Under the pieces are notes generated by a model. That model was not told where the DNA came from, did not search any database, and was given only the letters and a program-made list of their open reading frames with translations. The translations under genes and the position numbers were made by a program. Source: a bacterium (GTDB taxonomy: Bacteria > Verrucomicrobiota > Verrucomicrobiia > Limisphaerales > UBA11358). From it: DNA of 64,000 nt. Below, in pieces: positions 44,957-54,317 of the stretch. The DNA lies in contig JAJXXW010000049.1 in the NCBI GenBank assembly GCA_021780905.1, forward strand, positions 1 through 64,000. Direction: 5' to 3'. The stretch's first letter is position 1. Each line of letters starts with the position of its first letter.

Positions 44957-46723
44957 TCAAAGTTCCTTTAGTTCGGAATTTGCCAGTTGAATCAGCGGCT
45001 TGATTGTCGCCGCATCAAATTGAAGTTTGCAGCCCGCTGCCGCAAACAGTTCTGGCAACGGCCGCGAGCCGCCCAGCGCCAGGGATTTTTTGTAATCGTC
45101 CAGCGCCTTCGCCTTGTTCGTCTTGGAATTCGCCCAGACCTGCAACGCGCCGAGCTGCGCGATGCCGTATTCGACGTAATAAAACGGATAGAGAAAGATG
45201 TGCAACTGCCGGTGCCACGAGTGCGCCCGCACTTCCTCGCAGCCGCTGTAATCCACATCGCCGCCAAAGCGATCCATGAGTTGCAGGTAAGCCGCCTTGC
45301 GCTCGGCGCGCGTGTGGCCGGGATGCGTGTAGATCCAATGCTGGAAGCCGTCCACCACCGCCATCCACGGAAAAAATCCAATGATGCCTTCGAGATGCGT
45401 CTTCCGCGCGCGCGCCGCTTCCGCAGAAAAAGTGGCGGCGACGCCCTCGTCGCCATTTTTCCGCGCCGGATAAAACTCTTCGATGAACTCGTTGCCCAAA
45501 AGTTCCATCGCCATCGAAGCCACTTCGCAAAACTCAATTGGCGCGCTGCGATACGGATACAAATCCTCGCCGCGCGTCGCCTGCGCGTGAAACGCGTGGC
45601 CGGCCTCGTGCAAAATCGTCTCCACATCGCGCTGCACGCCGACCGCGTTCATGAAGATGAACGGCACGCGCGCCTCCGCCAGCGTGGATTGGTAGCCGCC
45701 CGGCGCCTTGCCTTTGCGATTGGCGAGATCGAGCAGCTTTTTATCCTGCATCTCCTGAAAATTCGCCGCCAGTTCCGCGTCGAGGTGGTTGAAAATCCTT
45801 TGCGTGCGCGCCACCATTTCGCGGATGTCGGCAAATGGTTTTAACGGCGCGCGGTTTAGCGGGTCCACCGCCAAATCCCACGGCCGTAATTTTTCTAACT
45901 TTAATTTCTGGCGGCGTTCGTTCTGGATTTTGCGGACGGCGGGCATGATCTCGCTTTCAATGGCGTCGTGGAATTTCACGCAATCCGCCGGCGTGTAATC
46001 GAACCGGCTTTTCTGACGGAAAGTGTATTCGAGGTAATTGTCGAAGCCGGCGTTTTTCGCGATCTGTTGGCGCAGTTGGATCAGCGCGTCCATGATCTGC
46101 TCGCATTTCTCGATGTCTTGCAACCGGCGGTTGGCAACGAGCGTCCACGTCTCTTCGCGTAGCGCGCGGTCTGGTTCTTCGAGGTAACGGCCCATTTGCA
46201 CGAGCGTCTTTTCCTCGCCACGAAAATTCACGGTCTGCGCGCCGATGAGTTTTTGGTATTGCTGGCCGAGCTTGGCCTCCGCGGTTTCCAACGCCACGTT
46301 TTCCGGGCGGAAAAGCTGGACATGATTGGCCACGTCGCGGTCGAAGACCTGATAACGCGGCCTCGGCAGATTTTTGCGCTGCGGATGGGCGACGTAAAGC
46401 TGTTCGAGCGAGAATTGACGCGGCTTGAGCTGCGGCTCCACGTTTTCGACGAAATGCAGATACGCCTTCTCGGCCTCGGCGTCGTCCGTGTGGCAAGTCA
46501 TCGCAATATTGCGGGTGGAACCCTCCTGATCCAGCGCGGCGGAAAGTTCGCACCAGTCCAGCAGCCATTTTTCAAACTCGGCGACACGGATGGCCTGTGC
46601 GGCACGCATCTCCAACTGGTCAAATAGCGGCGCAATCTGCGGCCAGTCGCCGAGTTCAACGGTGGCGGGGACGAACGAACGCGGTTTCGCAGGCGGCAAT
46701 TTTCCGAACGGCAGGCAATTCAT
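44957..46723 (-). CDS. M3-family oligoendopeptidase (PepF/thimet type)
   Basis: The 588-residue zinc metallopeptidase has HEAGHAFH (near residue 371) with a downstream Glu in EFCEVASMAMELL, plus the family C-terminal FFPWMAVVDGFQHWIYTHP. It cleaves short peptides in the cytoplasm. No signal peptide. The nearest genes give no context; it is monocistronic. Confidence 0.92.
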   Translation of the reverse strand: MNCLPFGKLPPAKPRSFVPATVELGDWPQIAPLFDQLEMRAAQAIRVAEFEKWLLDWCELSAALDQEGSTRNIAMTCHTDDAEAEKAYLHFVENVEPQLKPRQFSLEQLYVAHPQRKNLPRPRYQVFDRDVANHVQLFRPENVALETAEAKLGQQYQKLIGAQTVNFRGEEKTLVQMGRYLEEPDRALREETWTLVANRRLQDIEKCEQIMDALIQLRQQIAKNAGFDNYLEYTFRQKSRFDYTPADCVKFHDAIESEIMPAVRKIQNERRQKLKLEKLRPWDLAVDPLNRAPLKPFADIREMVARTQRIFNHLDAELAANFQEMQDKKLLDLANRKGKAPGGYQSTLAEARVPFIFMNAVGVQRDVETILHEAGHAFHAQATRGEDLYPYRSAPIEFCEVASMAMELLGNEFIEEFYPARKNGDEGVAATFSAEAARARKTHLEGIIGFFPWMAVVDGFQHWIYTHPGHTRAERKAAYLQLMDRFGGDVDYSGCEEVRAHSWHRQLHIFLYPFYYVEYGIAQLGALQVWANSKTNKAKALDDYKKSLALGGSRPLPELFAAAGCKLQFDAATIKPLIQLANSELKEL

Positions 46724-47016
46724 GCCCGGAGTCTAGCGCAATTCCGCGCGGAGAAAATAATTTTGTCCGCCGACCGAACCGAAGCCCGGAAGGGCGTGAC
46801 CCGATGCCAATACGTCCGTGTCTTTCACCCGCTGCGCTTTGCGGGTTTTCACGGTGATGGTCTTGGCTGGCCCGGCGGCATGAGCAAGCTTCCAGGCCCG
46901 CAGTTATTAAAAATCGGTTCGCCGGCGATGAATGGCTGATTTGCATGGCGTTGGTGCGGCGGGATGCGTATAATGTTTCAAATGCCGGCCCGGCCAGTTG
47001 CGCAGACACGGCCGCT
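46724..47016. other. Intergenic or degraded region
   Basis: About 290 bases between the M3 peptidase start and the phosphotransferase remnant. A frame fragment (about 46780-46930) is without family features. It may contain the peptidase promoter, but I see nothing definite. Confidence 0.35.
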
Positions 47017-47452
47017 TGAGGGATGTTTTGATGACAGAAATGGTGTGCGGCCGCGCATTTGCCTGATTGCGCCTGGACACAGTGATGCCCGGTCTGGTGC
47101 TCTACGATTTTGGCGACAGGGTTCGCCCCACGACCAGTTCGGCGAAGGAGGACGAGCGCGATTTGTCGAAAGTGACGATGCAATTACCAATGTTCGCGGC
47201 GCTGGCGCGCGGCTGTTTGAGTTCGGCGGCGGAATTCCTGACGCCGGCGGAGAAAAGTTGTTGCCGTTCGCCGGCAAACTCATCACCTTTGAAATGGGCA
47301 TCCGGTTTCTCGCTGGCTTCCTGGCCGACGCCACTTTTTTCAAAGTGCACCACGAAAATCACAATCTTGATCGCTGCCGCACGCGGTTCAACCTGGTGGA
47401 GTTTATTGGGCCGCAGGAGGCGGCGATGAACAAACACGTGGAGATCATCTGA
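47017..47452 (+). pseudogene. NahK/aminoglycoside-phosphotransferase-like kinase remnant
   Basis: Parts in two frames give FDDRNGVRPRICLI, then LDTVMPGLVLYDFGD (the APH-fold DxD... segment), SSAAEFLTPAE and, after another shift near 47255, KLLPFAGKLITFEMGIRF, NHNLDRCRTRF and EAAMNK. These are the C-terminal half of an N-acetylhexosamine-1-kinase-type enzyme. At least two frameshifts and the missing N-terminus make it inactive. Its stop codon overlaps the epimerase start (TGATG). Confidence 0.75.
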
Positions 47453-48375
47453 TGAAAATTCTAGTCACCGGCGGCGCGGGTTTTATCGGCAGCCATATCG
47501 TCGAGCATTTCCAGGGCAAGGCGGAGGTGCGCGTGCTGGACAATCTGCGTTCCGGCTTCCGGCACAACCTCGCGGGCTTCCCGCACGAGTTCATCGCGGC
47601 TTCGATTTTGGACCGTGATGCGGTGTGCGCGGCGGTGCGGGGCGTGGATTACATTTTCCATCTGGCGGCGATGATCAGTGTGCCGGAGTCCATGGCGAAA
47701 CCAATTGAGTGCAATGAAATCAATGCGATTGGCACGCTCATCGTTTTGGAGGAAGCGGCGAAGGCGGGCGTGAAGAAGCTGATCTTCAGCTCATCGGCCG
47801 CGATATACGGCAACAACCCGGTGGTGCCGAAGGTCGAGACGATGCCCGCCGAGCCGAAAAGCCCCTATGCCGTCACCAAGCTCGACGGCGAGTATTATTG
47901 CAAGATGTTCGGCGACGAAGGCCGGCTGCCAACCGCGTGCCTGCGCTACTTCAACGTCTTCGGACCGCGTCAGGATCCGAGGAGTCAGTATGCGGCGGCG
48001 GTGCCCATCTTCATTGACCGCGCGGTGAAGAACCTGCCGATCACGATTTACGGCGACGGCGAGCAGACGCGCGATTTTATTTACGTCAAGGACATCGTGG
48101 CGGCCAATGTGTTTTTCGCCATGCAGCCAGACGCGACCGGCGTTTTCAACGTGGCAAACGGCCGAAAAATGACCCTTCAGGAACTGGCGCAGAAAATCGT
48201 GTCGCTCACCGGCTCGCAATCGGAAATACAGCACGCGCCGGAGCGGGCAGGGGACGTGAAACATTCGCTCGCGGCGATTGACAAGCTGCGCGCGGCCGGG
48301 TTTGCGCCAGCCGGCGATTTCGACGACAATCTGGCGGCGACCATCCGGTTTTTTCAAGGCCGGGCCGGAAGCTGA
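47452..48375 (+). CDS. NAD-dependent sugar epimerase (GalE/WbpP-like)
   Basis: The 307-residue SDR has TGGAGFIGS near the start, a catalytic SSSAAIYG and YAVTK pair, and a C-terminal domain of the UDP-sugar epimerase type. It probably interconverts UDP-hexoses or UDP-HexNAc. Its ATG overlaps the stop of the kinase remnant by one base, so kinase and epimerase once formed a sugar-activation operon. Confidence 0.85.
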   Translation: MKILVTGGAGFIGSHIVEHFQGKAEVRVLDNLRSGFRHNLAGFPHEFIAASILDRDAVCAAVRGVDYIFHLAAMISVPESMAKPIECNEINAIGTLIVLEEAAKAGVKKLIFSSSAAIYGNNPVVPKVETMPAEPKSPYAVTKLDGEYYCKMFGDEGRLPTACLRYFNVFGPRQDPRSQYAAAVPIFIDRAVKNLPITIYGDGEQTRDFIYVKDIVAANVFFAMQPDATGVFNVANGRKMTLQELAQKIVSLTGSQSEIQHAPERAGDVKHSLAAIDKLRAAGFAPAGDFDDNLAATIRFFQGRAGS

Positions 48376-48408
48376 CGCGATAATTATTGGCGGAACTATT
48401 TCAAAACC

Positions 48409-49434
48409 ATGAAAGCATTGATCAAAAAAGAATCCCAACCCGGCCTCTGGCTCCAAGACGTGCCCGAGCCGGAAGTCGGCATCAACGACGTGCTCATCCG
48501 CGTGGACCGCACCGGCATCTGCGGCACGGATCTGCACATTTATAAATGGGACGCTTGGGCGCAAAAAACCATTCCCGTGCCGATGGTCGTCGGCCATGAA
48601 TTTGTCGGTGAAGTAGTCCGCGTCGGTGCGAACGTCAACGACTTTCATTCTGGCGACGTCGTCAGCGCCGAGGGGCATGTCGTCTGCGGCCGCTGTCGCA
48701 ACTGTCTTGCCGGCCGCCGTCATCTGTGCAAGGACACCAAAGGCATTGGCGTGAACCGGCCCGGCGCCTTCGCGGAATATATTTCCGTGCCGATGACGAA
48801 CGTCTGGCATCACCAGCCGGACATTGACCGCGATGTGGCCTCGATTTTTGATCCCTTTGGCAACGCCGTCCACACGGCGCTGTCGTTTGACCTGCTCGGC
48901 GAAGACGTGTTGATCACCGGCGCGGGGCCGATTGGCATCATGGCTGCCGGCATCGCCAAGCACGCCGGCGCGCGCTACGTCGTCATCACGGACGTAAACG
49001 ATTACCGGCTGGAACTCGCCAAAAAGATGGGCGCGACGGTGGCGCTCAACGTGAAAACCGGCAGCCTGGCCGGGGTGCAAAGGCAACTTGGCATGAAGGA
49101 AGGATTCGACGTCGGCCTCGAAATGTCCGGCAACGCCGCCGCGTTCAGCGACATGATCGCCGGGATGGCGCATGGCGGCAAAATTGCCATGCTCGGCATT
49201 CCCTCCGAGCCGATGGCGATTGACTGGAACAAAGTTGTATTCAGCATGCTGACGATCAAGGGGATTTACGGTCGCGAAATGTATGAGACATGGTATAAAA
49301 TGAGCGTAATGCTGGAAAGCGGGCTGGACATCCGGCCCGTGATCACGCACCGGTTTCATTACACGGAATTTCAAAAAGGGTTCGATGCTATGCTGTCCGG
49401 CCAGTCCGGCAAAGTGGTTTTGAGCTGGCGTTAA
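48409..49434 (+). CDS. tdh: L-threonine 3-dehydrogenase
   Basis: Tdh oxidises threonine to 2-amino-3-ketobutyrate with NAD. The 341-residue zinc ADH has the catalytic Cys38, His63-Glu64, structural Cys93/96/99/107 and an [20 protein letters not shown]ossmann loop. kbl follows one gene later, completing the threonine-to-glycine plus acetyl-CoA pathway. Confidence 0.96.
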   Translation: MKALIKKESQPGLWLQDVPEPEVGINDVLIRVDRTGICGTDLHIYKWDAWAQKTIPVPMVVGHEFVGEVVRVGANVNDFHSGDVVSAEGHVVCGRCRNCLAGRRHLCKDTKGIGVNRPGAFAEYISVPMTNVWHHQPDIDRDVASIFDPFGNAVHTALSFDLLGEDVLITGAGPIGIMAAGIAKHAGARYVVITDVNDYRLELAKKMGATVALNVKTGSLAGVQRQLGMKEGFDVGLEMSGNAAAFSDMIAGMAHGGKIAMLGIPSEPMAIDWNKVVFSMLTIKGIYGREMYETWYKMSVMLESGLDIRPVITHRFHYTEFQKGFDAMLSGQSGKVVLSWR

Positions 49435-49437
49435 ATC

Positions 49438-50382
49438 ATGAAGCGTTCCACCCAGGTCCGCAGCCGGAGCGAAGCGGTGCTGTCGCTCGTCGGCCACACG
49501 CCGCTGGTGCCGCTGCATTTTGAGGCCGAGCGGCTCACGATCTACGCCAAATGCGAAAACCTTAATCCCAGCGGCAGCATCAAGGACCGTTTTGCCAAAT
49601 GCGTGTTGCTGGACGCGGAGCAGTGCGGCTGGCTGCGCCCGGATTCCATCATCGTGGAATGCAGCAGCGGCAACACCGGCATCGCGCTGTCCATGATCGG
49701 CGCGACGCTGGGCTATCAGGTCAGGATTCTCATGTCCGCCACCGCCAGCGAGGAGCGCCGGAAAATCATCCGCCAGCTGGGCGCGGAACTGGTTTTGTTC
49801 GACAGCGGCGGCCAGTATCAAACCGGCATCGAAATGTCGCGCGAAATGGCGGCGAACGATGCGCGCGTTTTCCTGCCGCGCCAGTTTGAAAATCCGATCA
49901 ATACCGAGGACCACGAGCATGACACCGGCCAAGAAATTCTCCGGCAGATGCCCGGACCGATTGACGCCTTTGTGACCGGCTTCGGCACCGGCGGCACGCT
50001 CGCCGGTTGCGGCCGGGCCATCAAGCGCCGCTGGCCGGACGCGCGCATCATCGCGATGGAACCGGCGGAACAGGCTTTGCTCGCCGGCGAAATGCCGTGC
50101 TGCCATTTCATCGAAGGCGTCGCCGACGGCTTCATTCCGTCGTTGCTGCGCGATGCGCCGCTGGACGGCAACATCAAGGTCAAAAGCGCCGAGGCCATGG
50201 CGATGACGCGCCGGCTGCACCGCGAGTTCGGCCTGCTGGTCGGCACCTCATCGGGCGCAAACGTGATTGCCGCGCTGCAACTGGCGCGCGACCTCGGCCC
50301 GCGCGCGACGGTGGTGACGCTGCTGTGCGACCGCGCCGAACGCTATTTCAGCACGCAACTGTTTGCCGGATCAAAAAGCTAA
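49438..50382 (+). CDS. Cysteine synthase-like PLP enzyme
   Basis: The 314-residue type II PLP enzyme has the Schiff-base Lys49 (SGSIKDRFA), the SSGNTG phosphate loop and [10 protein letters not shown]. It is CysK-like in length and motifs but lies between tdh and kbl, which is unusual. It could be a serine/threonine-type beta-replacement or elimination enzyme acting on an amino acid of this route; the name is therefore general. It starts 3 bases after tdh. Confidence 0.85.
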   Translation: MKRSTQVRSRSEAVLSLVGHTPLVPLHFEAERLTIYAKCENLNPSGSIKDRFAKCVLLDAEQCGWLRPDSIIVECSSGNTGIALSMIGATLGYQVRILMSATASEERRKIIRQLGAELVLFDSGGQYQTGIEMSREMAANDARVFLPRQFENPINTEDHEHDTGQEILRQMPGPIDAFVTGFGTGGTLAGCGRAIKRRWPDARIIAMEPAEQALLAGEMPCCHFIEGVADGFIPSLLRDAPLDGNIKVKSAEAMAMTRRLHREFGLLVGTSSGANVIAALQLARDLGPRATVVTLLCDRAERYFSTQLFAGSKS

Positions 50383-50392
50383 CAAACCATTT

Positions 50393-51577
50393 ATGTCTGC
50401 CACATTCAAAGCACATCTGCAGTCGCAGCTCGCCGAGATCCGCCAGGCCGGCACCTATAAAAACGAGCGCGTCATCCTCACACCGCAGGGCACGGCCATC
50501 CGCGTGGGTGACGGCAGGCCGGTGTTGAATTTCTGCGCCAACAACTATCTCGGGCTTGCGCAGCATCCCGCCGTCACCGTCGCCGCCCAGGCGGCAATGG
50601 ACGAATGGGGCTACGGGTGCGCCAGCGTGCGCTTCATCTGCGGCACACAGGGCGTCCACAAACAGCTGGAAAAAAAGTTGAGCGAATTCCTCGGCACGGA
50701 GGACACGATTCTCTATTCGTCCTGCTTTGACGCAAACGGCGGCCTGTTCGAGACGCTGCTGGGCGAGCCGGACGCGATCATTTCCGACGAGCTAAACCAC
50801 GCGAGCATCATTGACGGCATCCGGCTGTGCAAGGCGCAGCGGCATCGCTACAAGAACAACGACATGGCAGACCTCGAAGCCAAGTTGAGGGACGCCAGCA
50901 CGGCGCGCTTCAAAATGATCGCCACCGACGGAGTATTTTCGATGGACGGTTACATTGCCAATCTTTCCGCGATTTGCGATCTCGCGGAAAAACACGGCGC
51001 GCTGGTCATGGTGGACGATTCGCACGCCGTCGGCTTCATGGGCAAGTCGGGGCGTGGCACGCACGAATATAACAACGTCATGGGACGCGTGGACATCCTC
51101 ACCGGCACGCTCGGCAAGGCGCTCGGCGGCGCGAGCGGCGGCTACACCAGTGGCCGCAGGGAAATCATCGAATATTTGCGTCAGCGTTCGCGGCCGTATC
51201 TTTTTTCCAACACGCTCGCCCCCAGCATCGCCGGGGCGACGCTGAAAGTGCTGGAGCTGTTGAGCGCCTCGTCGGATCTGCGCGACCGGCTGGAGGCGAA
51301 CACACAATTCTTTCGCGAAGGCATGGGCAAACTGGGTTTCAGTATTCTGCCCGGCACGCATCCGATTTGCCCGGTGATGCTGGGTGACGCCGCGCTGGCC
51401 GGGAGATTTGCCGAAGCCATGCTGGCGAAGGGCGTCTATGTCATCGGCTTCTCGTATCCGGTCGTGCCGCTGGGCCGGGCGCGCATCCGGGTGCAGATTT
51501 CGGCGGCCCATGCGCGCGCGGATTTGGAGCAGGCGATCGGTGCTTTTGCGGCGGTGAAAACGGAGCTTCACATTTAA
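50393..51577 (+). CDS. kbl: Glycine C-acetyltransferase (2-amino-3-ketobutyrate CoA ligase)
   Basis: Kbl cleaves 2-amino-3-ketobutyrate with CoA to glycine and acetyl-CoA. The 394-residue alpha-oxoamine synthase has DDSHAVGF and the PLP lysine in GTLGKALGG. The ATG at 50393 is chosen over an upstream in-frame start at 50363, which would overlap the cysK-like gene. It closes the tdh/cysK-like/kbl set. Confidence 0.96.
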   Translation: MSATFKAHLQSQLAEIRQAGTYKNERVILTPQGTAIRVGDGRPVLNFCANNYLGLAQHPAVTVAAQAAMDEWGYGCASVRFICGTQGVHKQLEKKLSEFLGTEDTILYSSCFDANGGLFETLLGEPDAIISDELNHASIIDGIRLCKAQRHRYKNNDMADLEAKLRDASTARFKMIATDGVFSMDGYIANLSAICDLAEKHGALVMVDDSHAVGFMGKSGRGTHEYNNVMGRVDILTGTLGKALGGASGGYTSGRREIIEYLRQRSRPYLFSNTLAPSIAGATLKVLELLSASSDLRDRLEANTQFFREGMGKLGFSILPGTHPICPVMLGDAALAGRFAEAMLAKGVYVIGFSYPVVPLGRARIRVQISAAHARADLEQAIGAFAAVKTELHI

Positions 51578-51708
51578 CGTCGTCCGCAGATTGTTTAAAT
51601 GATTCAAGACTAGTTTAGCCCAGGAGAAATTGCTATAAAGCCAGCGATGACGTTGCCAAAGCGATTTAATTTTTCCCAATCAACCACCATATTTCCCATT
51701 CAAAATCT

Positions 51709-52809
51709 ATGATTATTGGCGTTCCCAAAGAAATCAAAAAACAAGAACACCGCGTGGCGCTGCTGCCCTCGGCGGCGTATCAACTCATCAAGCACGGCCA
51801 CCAAGTGCTGGTGCAACAAGGCGCCGGAGTCGGTTCCGGGTTTGGCGATGATGAATATCAGCACGCCGGCGCAAAACTGGTGGACGGTGCAAGAGAAATT
51901 TTCCAGCGCGCGGATATGATTGTCAAAGTCAAGGAGCCGCAGCCGGCGGAAGTGGCGTTGCTGCGGCCCGGGCAAATTTTGTTCACCTATCTGCATCTCG
52001 CGGCGGACAAAACCCTGACGGAGACGCTGGCCAAATCCGGCGTGACGGGCATCGCCTACGAGACCATCGAAGTCAATCGCCGGCTGCCGTTGCTGGAGCC
52101 GATGAGCGAAATCGCCGGCCGCATGAGTGTTTTGGTGGGCGGCTATTTTCTGGCGAAACATTACGGCGGCAGCGGCACGCTGCTGGGCGGCGTGCCGGGC
52201 GTGCTGGCGGGCAAGGTCGTGGTGCTCGGCGGCGGCTCGGCAGGCATCAACGCCGCGCGCATGGCCACCGGCCTCGGCGCGGACGTGACCATTCTCGAAG
52301 TGGACATCGAGCGCATGCGCTATCTCGACATCACCTTGAGCACGGCGCACACGCTGTATTCGGATGAATCGCATCTGCTGCAAATGCTGCCGAGCACCGA
52401 CCTGCTGATTGGCGCGGTGCTGTTGCCGGGCGCGAAGGCGCCGAAGCTGATTCGCCGCGATATGCTCAAGCTGATGCGCCCTGGCAGCGTGCTGGTGGAC
52501 ATCGCCATTGACCAGGGCGGCTGCGCGGAAACCTCGCGCCCGACCACGCACGAAAACCCGGTCTTCGTCGAGGAAGGCGTGACGCATTATTGCGTGGCCA
52601 ACATGCCCGGTGCTTACGCGCGCACGGCGACGCAGGCCCTGACCAACGCGACGAATCGCTACATCGAACTGCTGGCGGATCACGGCCTCGCCGAGGCGTG
52701 CCATCGCCAGCCGCCGTTGCTCGGCGGCATCAATGTGATGGGCGGAAACGTCACACATCCGGCCGTCGCCGCCGCGCACGGGCTGAAATATGTCGCGGCA
52801 AATTCCTAA
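51709..52809 (+). CDS. ald: Alanine dehydrogenase
   Basis: Ald reversibly converts alanine to pyruvate and ammonia with NAD. The 366-residue protein has the N-terminal [15 protein letters not shown], the [24 protein letters not shown]ossmann loop and [14 protein letters not shown]. It lies 131 bases after kbl in the same direction, so it is either part of that amino-acid catabolic transcript or independently transcribed. Confidence 0.96.
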   Translation: MIIGVPKEIKKQEHRVALLPSAAYQLIKHGHQVLVQQGAGVGSGFGDDEYQHAGAKLVDGAREIFQRADMIVKVKEPQPAEVALLRPGQILFTYLHLAADKTLTETLAKSGVTGIAYETIEVNRRLPLLEPMSEIAGRMSVLVGGYFLAKHYGGSGTLLGGVPGVLAGKVVVLGGGSAGINAARMATGLGADVTILEVDIERMRYLDITLSTAHTLYSDESHLLQMLPSTDLLIGAVLLPGAKAPKLIRRDMLKLMRPGSVLVDIAIDQGGCAETSRPTTHENPVFVEEGVTHYCVANMPGAYARTATQALTNATNRYIELLADHGLAEACHRQPPLLGGINVMGGNVTHPAVAAAHGLKYVAANS

Positions 52810-52841
52810 AATGCCATAAGTCAAACCGACCCAAATGCATC

Positions 52842-54224
52842 ATGCCTGAAATCAATCCGCCCGCCACCACCGCCACTGGCGACAACCGCCTCTGGCCCAT
52901 CGCCACGGTGATGGCCACCGCCGTTTTTGCGACGACGCTGGTGCAGACGCAAACCCTGGGTTATCTCCCCTTGAATCATTTGCTCAAGGCGCTGCACCTG
53001 GACAGCAACCAGGCGGCGACGTTTCTGTCGCTGGCGATTTTGCCCTGGTCGTTCAAGGCGTTCGCCGGCTTGCTGGTGGATGGCGTGCCGCTGTTCGGTT
53101 CGCGCCGGCGGGCGTATCTGCTGTTGAGCGCGCTGACCGCAGCGGCGATGTGGCTCTGGATGGGACTGGCACCGACGGATTTCAATTTTTTGCTTGCGCT
53201 GGCCATCGGCATGAACACCGCGATTGTTTTTGGCAGCACCACGGCCGGCGGACTGCTCGTGGAGGCCGGCCAGAGATTTGGGATGAGCGGGCGGATGAGT
53301 TCCCTGCGCGTGCTCGCCCAAAACCTCGGCGCCGGGCTGGGCGGGCCGTTAAGCGGATTGCTGGCTGAGCACACGATGAATGGCCGTCATCCCCTGTTCT
53401 GGACGAGCGCGGTGGCCGCCGCGCCGCTGCTGTGCATGTTTCTCTGCGCGTGGTTTCTGTTGAAGGAACCGCCGCTGCCGCCGGAACCGCCGCACAACCG
53501 GTCCTTCATCGAACAGCACCTGCACGTGCTGCATTCCATCTGGGTGCAAATTAAAAACGTCATGCGCCTGGAAATCCTGTTTCCGGCGCTGCTGGTGTTC
53601 TTCATCCAGGCCGTGCCGACGTTCCGCAGCACCTGTTTTTATCAATACCAGACGGGCACGCTGGGCTACGACGATGCCCAGCTAGGCTGGCTGGGGCTGG
53701 CCGGCTATGGCGTCGCGCTGTTGAGTTCGGGTGTTTATGCCTGGGCGTGCCGGTGGGTGCCGCTGCGCGCGTCGTTGTATGCCGCGATCATATTGACTTC
53801 GTTGTCCGCGCTGCCGTATCTGTTTTACCAGACTTACCAGCCATACCTGGGTCGCGCCGTCGCCATTGAATCCGTGGGGACATTTTTCCAAATCCTGGCT
53901 TATCTGCCATTGTTCGACCTGGTGGTGCGCTGCACGCCCAAAGGCAGTGAGGCGCTGGGCTATTCCCTGATGATCGGCGTGTGGAACGTCGGCCTGATGC
54001 TCGGCGGCAAGATCGGCCCGACCATTTACGAGCACACGCTGCAACCGGCGATGCGCGCTCCGGCCTGGTTTGATCCGAACGTCAATGCCTGCGCCATATC
54101 CGCCGCGATCCACCGGCACGAAATGAACCACCTTATCTGGCTTAACGCCCTCGTCACGCTGGCGGGTGTGGTTCTCGTGTTCCTGGTGCCCAAAGCCCTG
54201 GTGGAAAAACGCGAGGGGAAATGA
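52842..54224 (+). CDS. MFS transporter (BT1/folate-biopterin-like)
   Basis: The 460-residue protein has about 12 membrane segments, a KAFAGLLVDGVPLFGSRRRAYLL motif-A-like loop characteristic of the BT1/MFS group, and a central hydrophilic loop. The start at 52842 gives a short polar N-terminus before TM1. The substrate is unknown; the position next to ald suggests an amino acid but proves nothing. Confidence 0.75.
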   Translation: MPEINPPATTATGDNRLWPIATVMATAVFATTLVQTQTLGYLPLNHLLKALHLDSNQAATFLSLAILPWSFKAFAGLLVDGVPLFGSRRRAYLLLSALTAAAMWLWMGLAPTDFNFLLALAIGMNTAIVFGSTTAGGLLVEAGQRFGMSGRMSSLRVLAQNLGAGLGGPLSGLLAEHTMNGRHPLFWTSAVAAAPLLCMFLCAWFLLKEPPLPPEPPHNRSFIEQHLHVLHSIWVQIKNVMRLEILFPALLVFFIQAVPTFRSTCFYQYQTGTLGYDDAQLGWLGLAGYGVALLSSGVYAWACRWVPLRASLYAAIILTSLSALPYLFYQTYQPYLGRAVAIESVGTFFQILAYLPLFDLVVRCTPKGSEALGYSLMIGVWNVGLMLGGKIGPTIYEHTLQPAMRAPAWFDPNVNACAISAAIHRHEMNHLIWLNALVTLAGVVLVFLVPKALVEKREGK

Positions 54225-54317
54225 CCAGGTTGTTCCAGCCGCGCTCTTGAACTGGAGGCGGCAGTGACCGGGATTTTTTGAATCCCACATCCCATTTCCG
54301 TGCAGTTGCGGGAGAGA

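Noticed and set aside
46780-46930. Possible coding fragment in the gap before the kinase remnant
   Set aside because: No family features and no link to the kinase N-terminus could be made.
47791-50220. 809-codon minus-strand open frame
   Set aside because: It runs antisense through epimerase, tdh and cysK-like genes whose products are clear; a GC-rich third-codon-position artefact.
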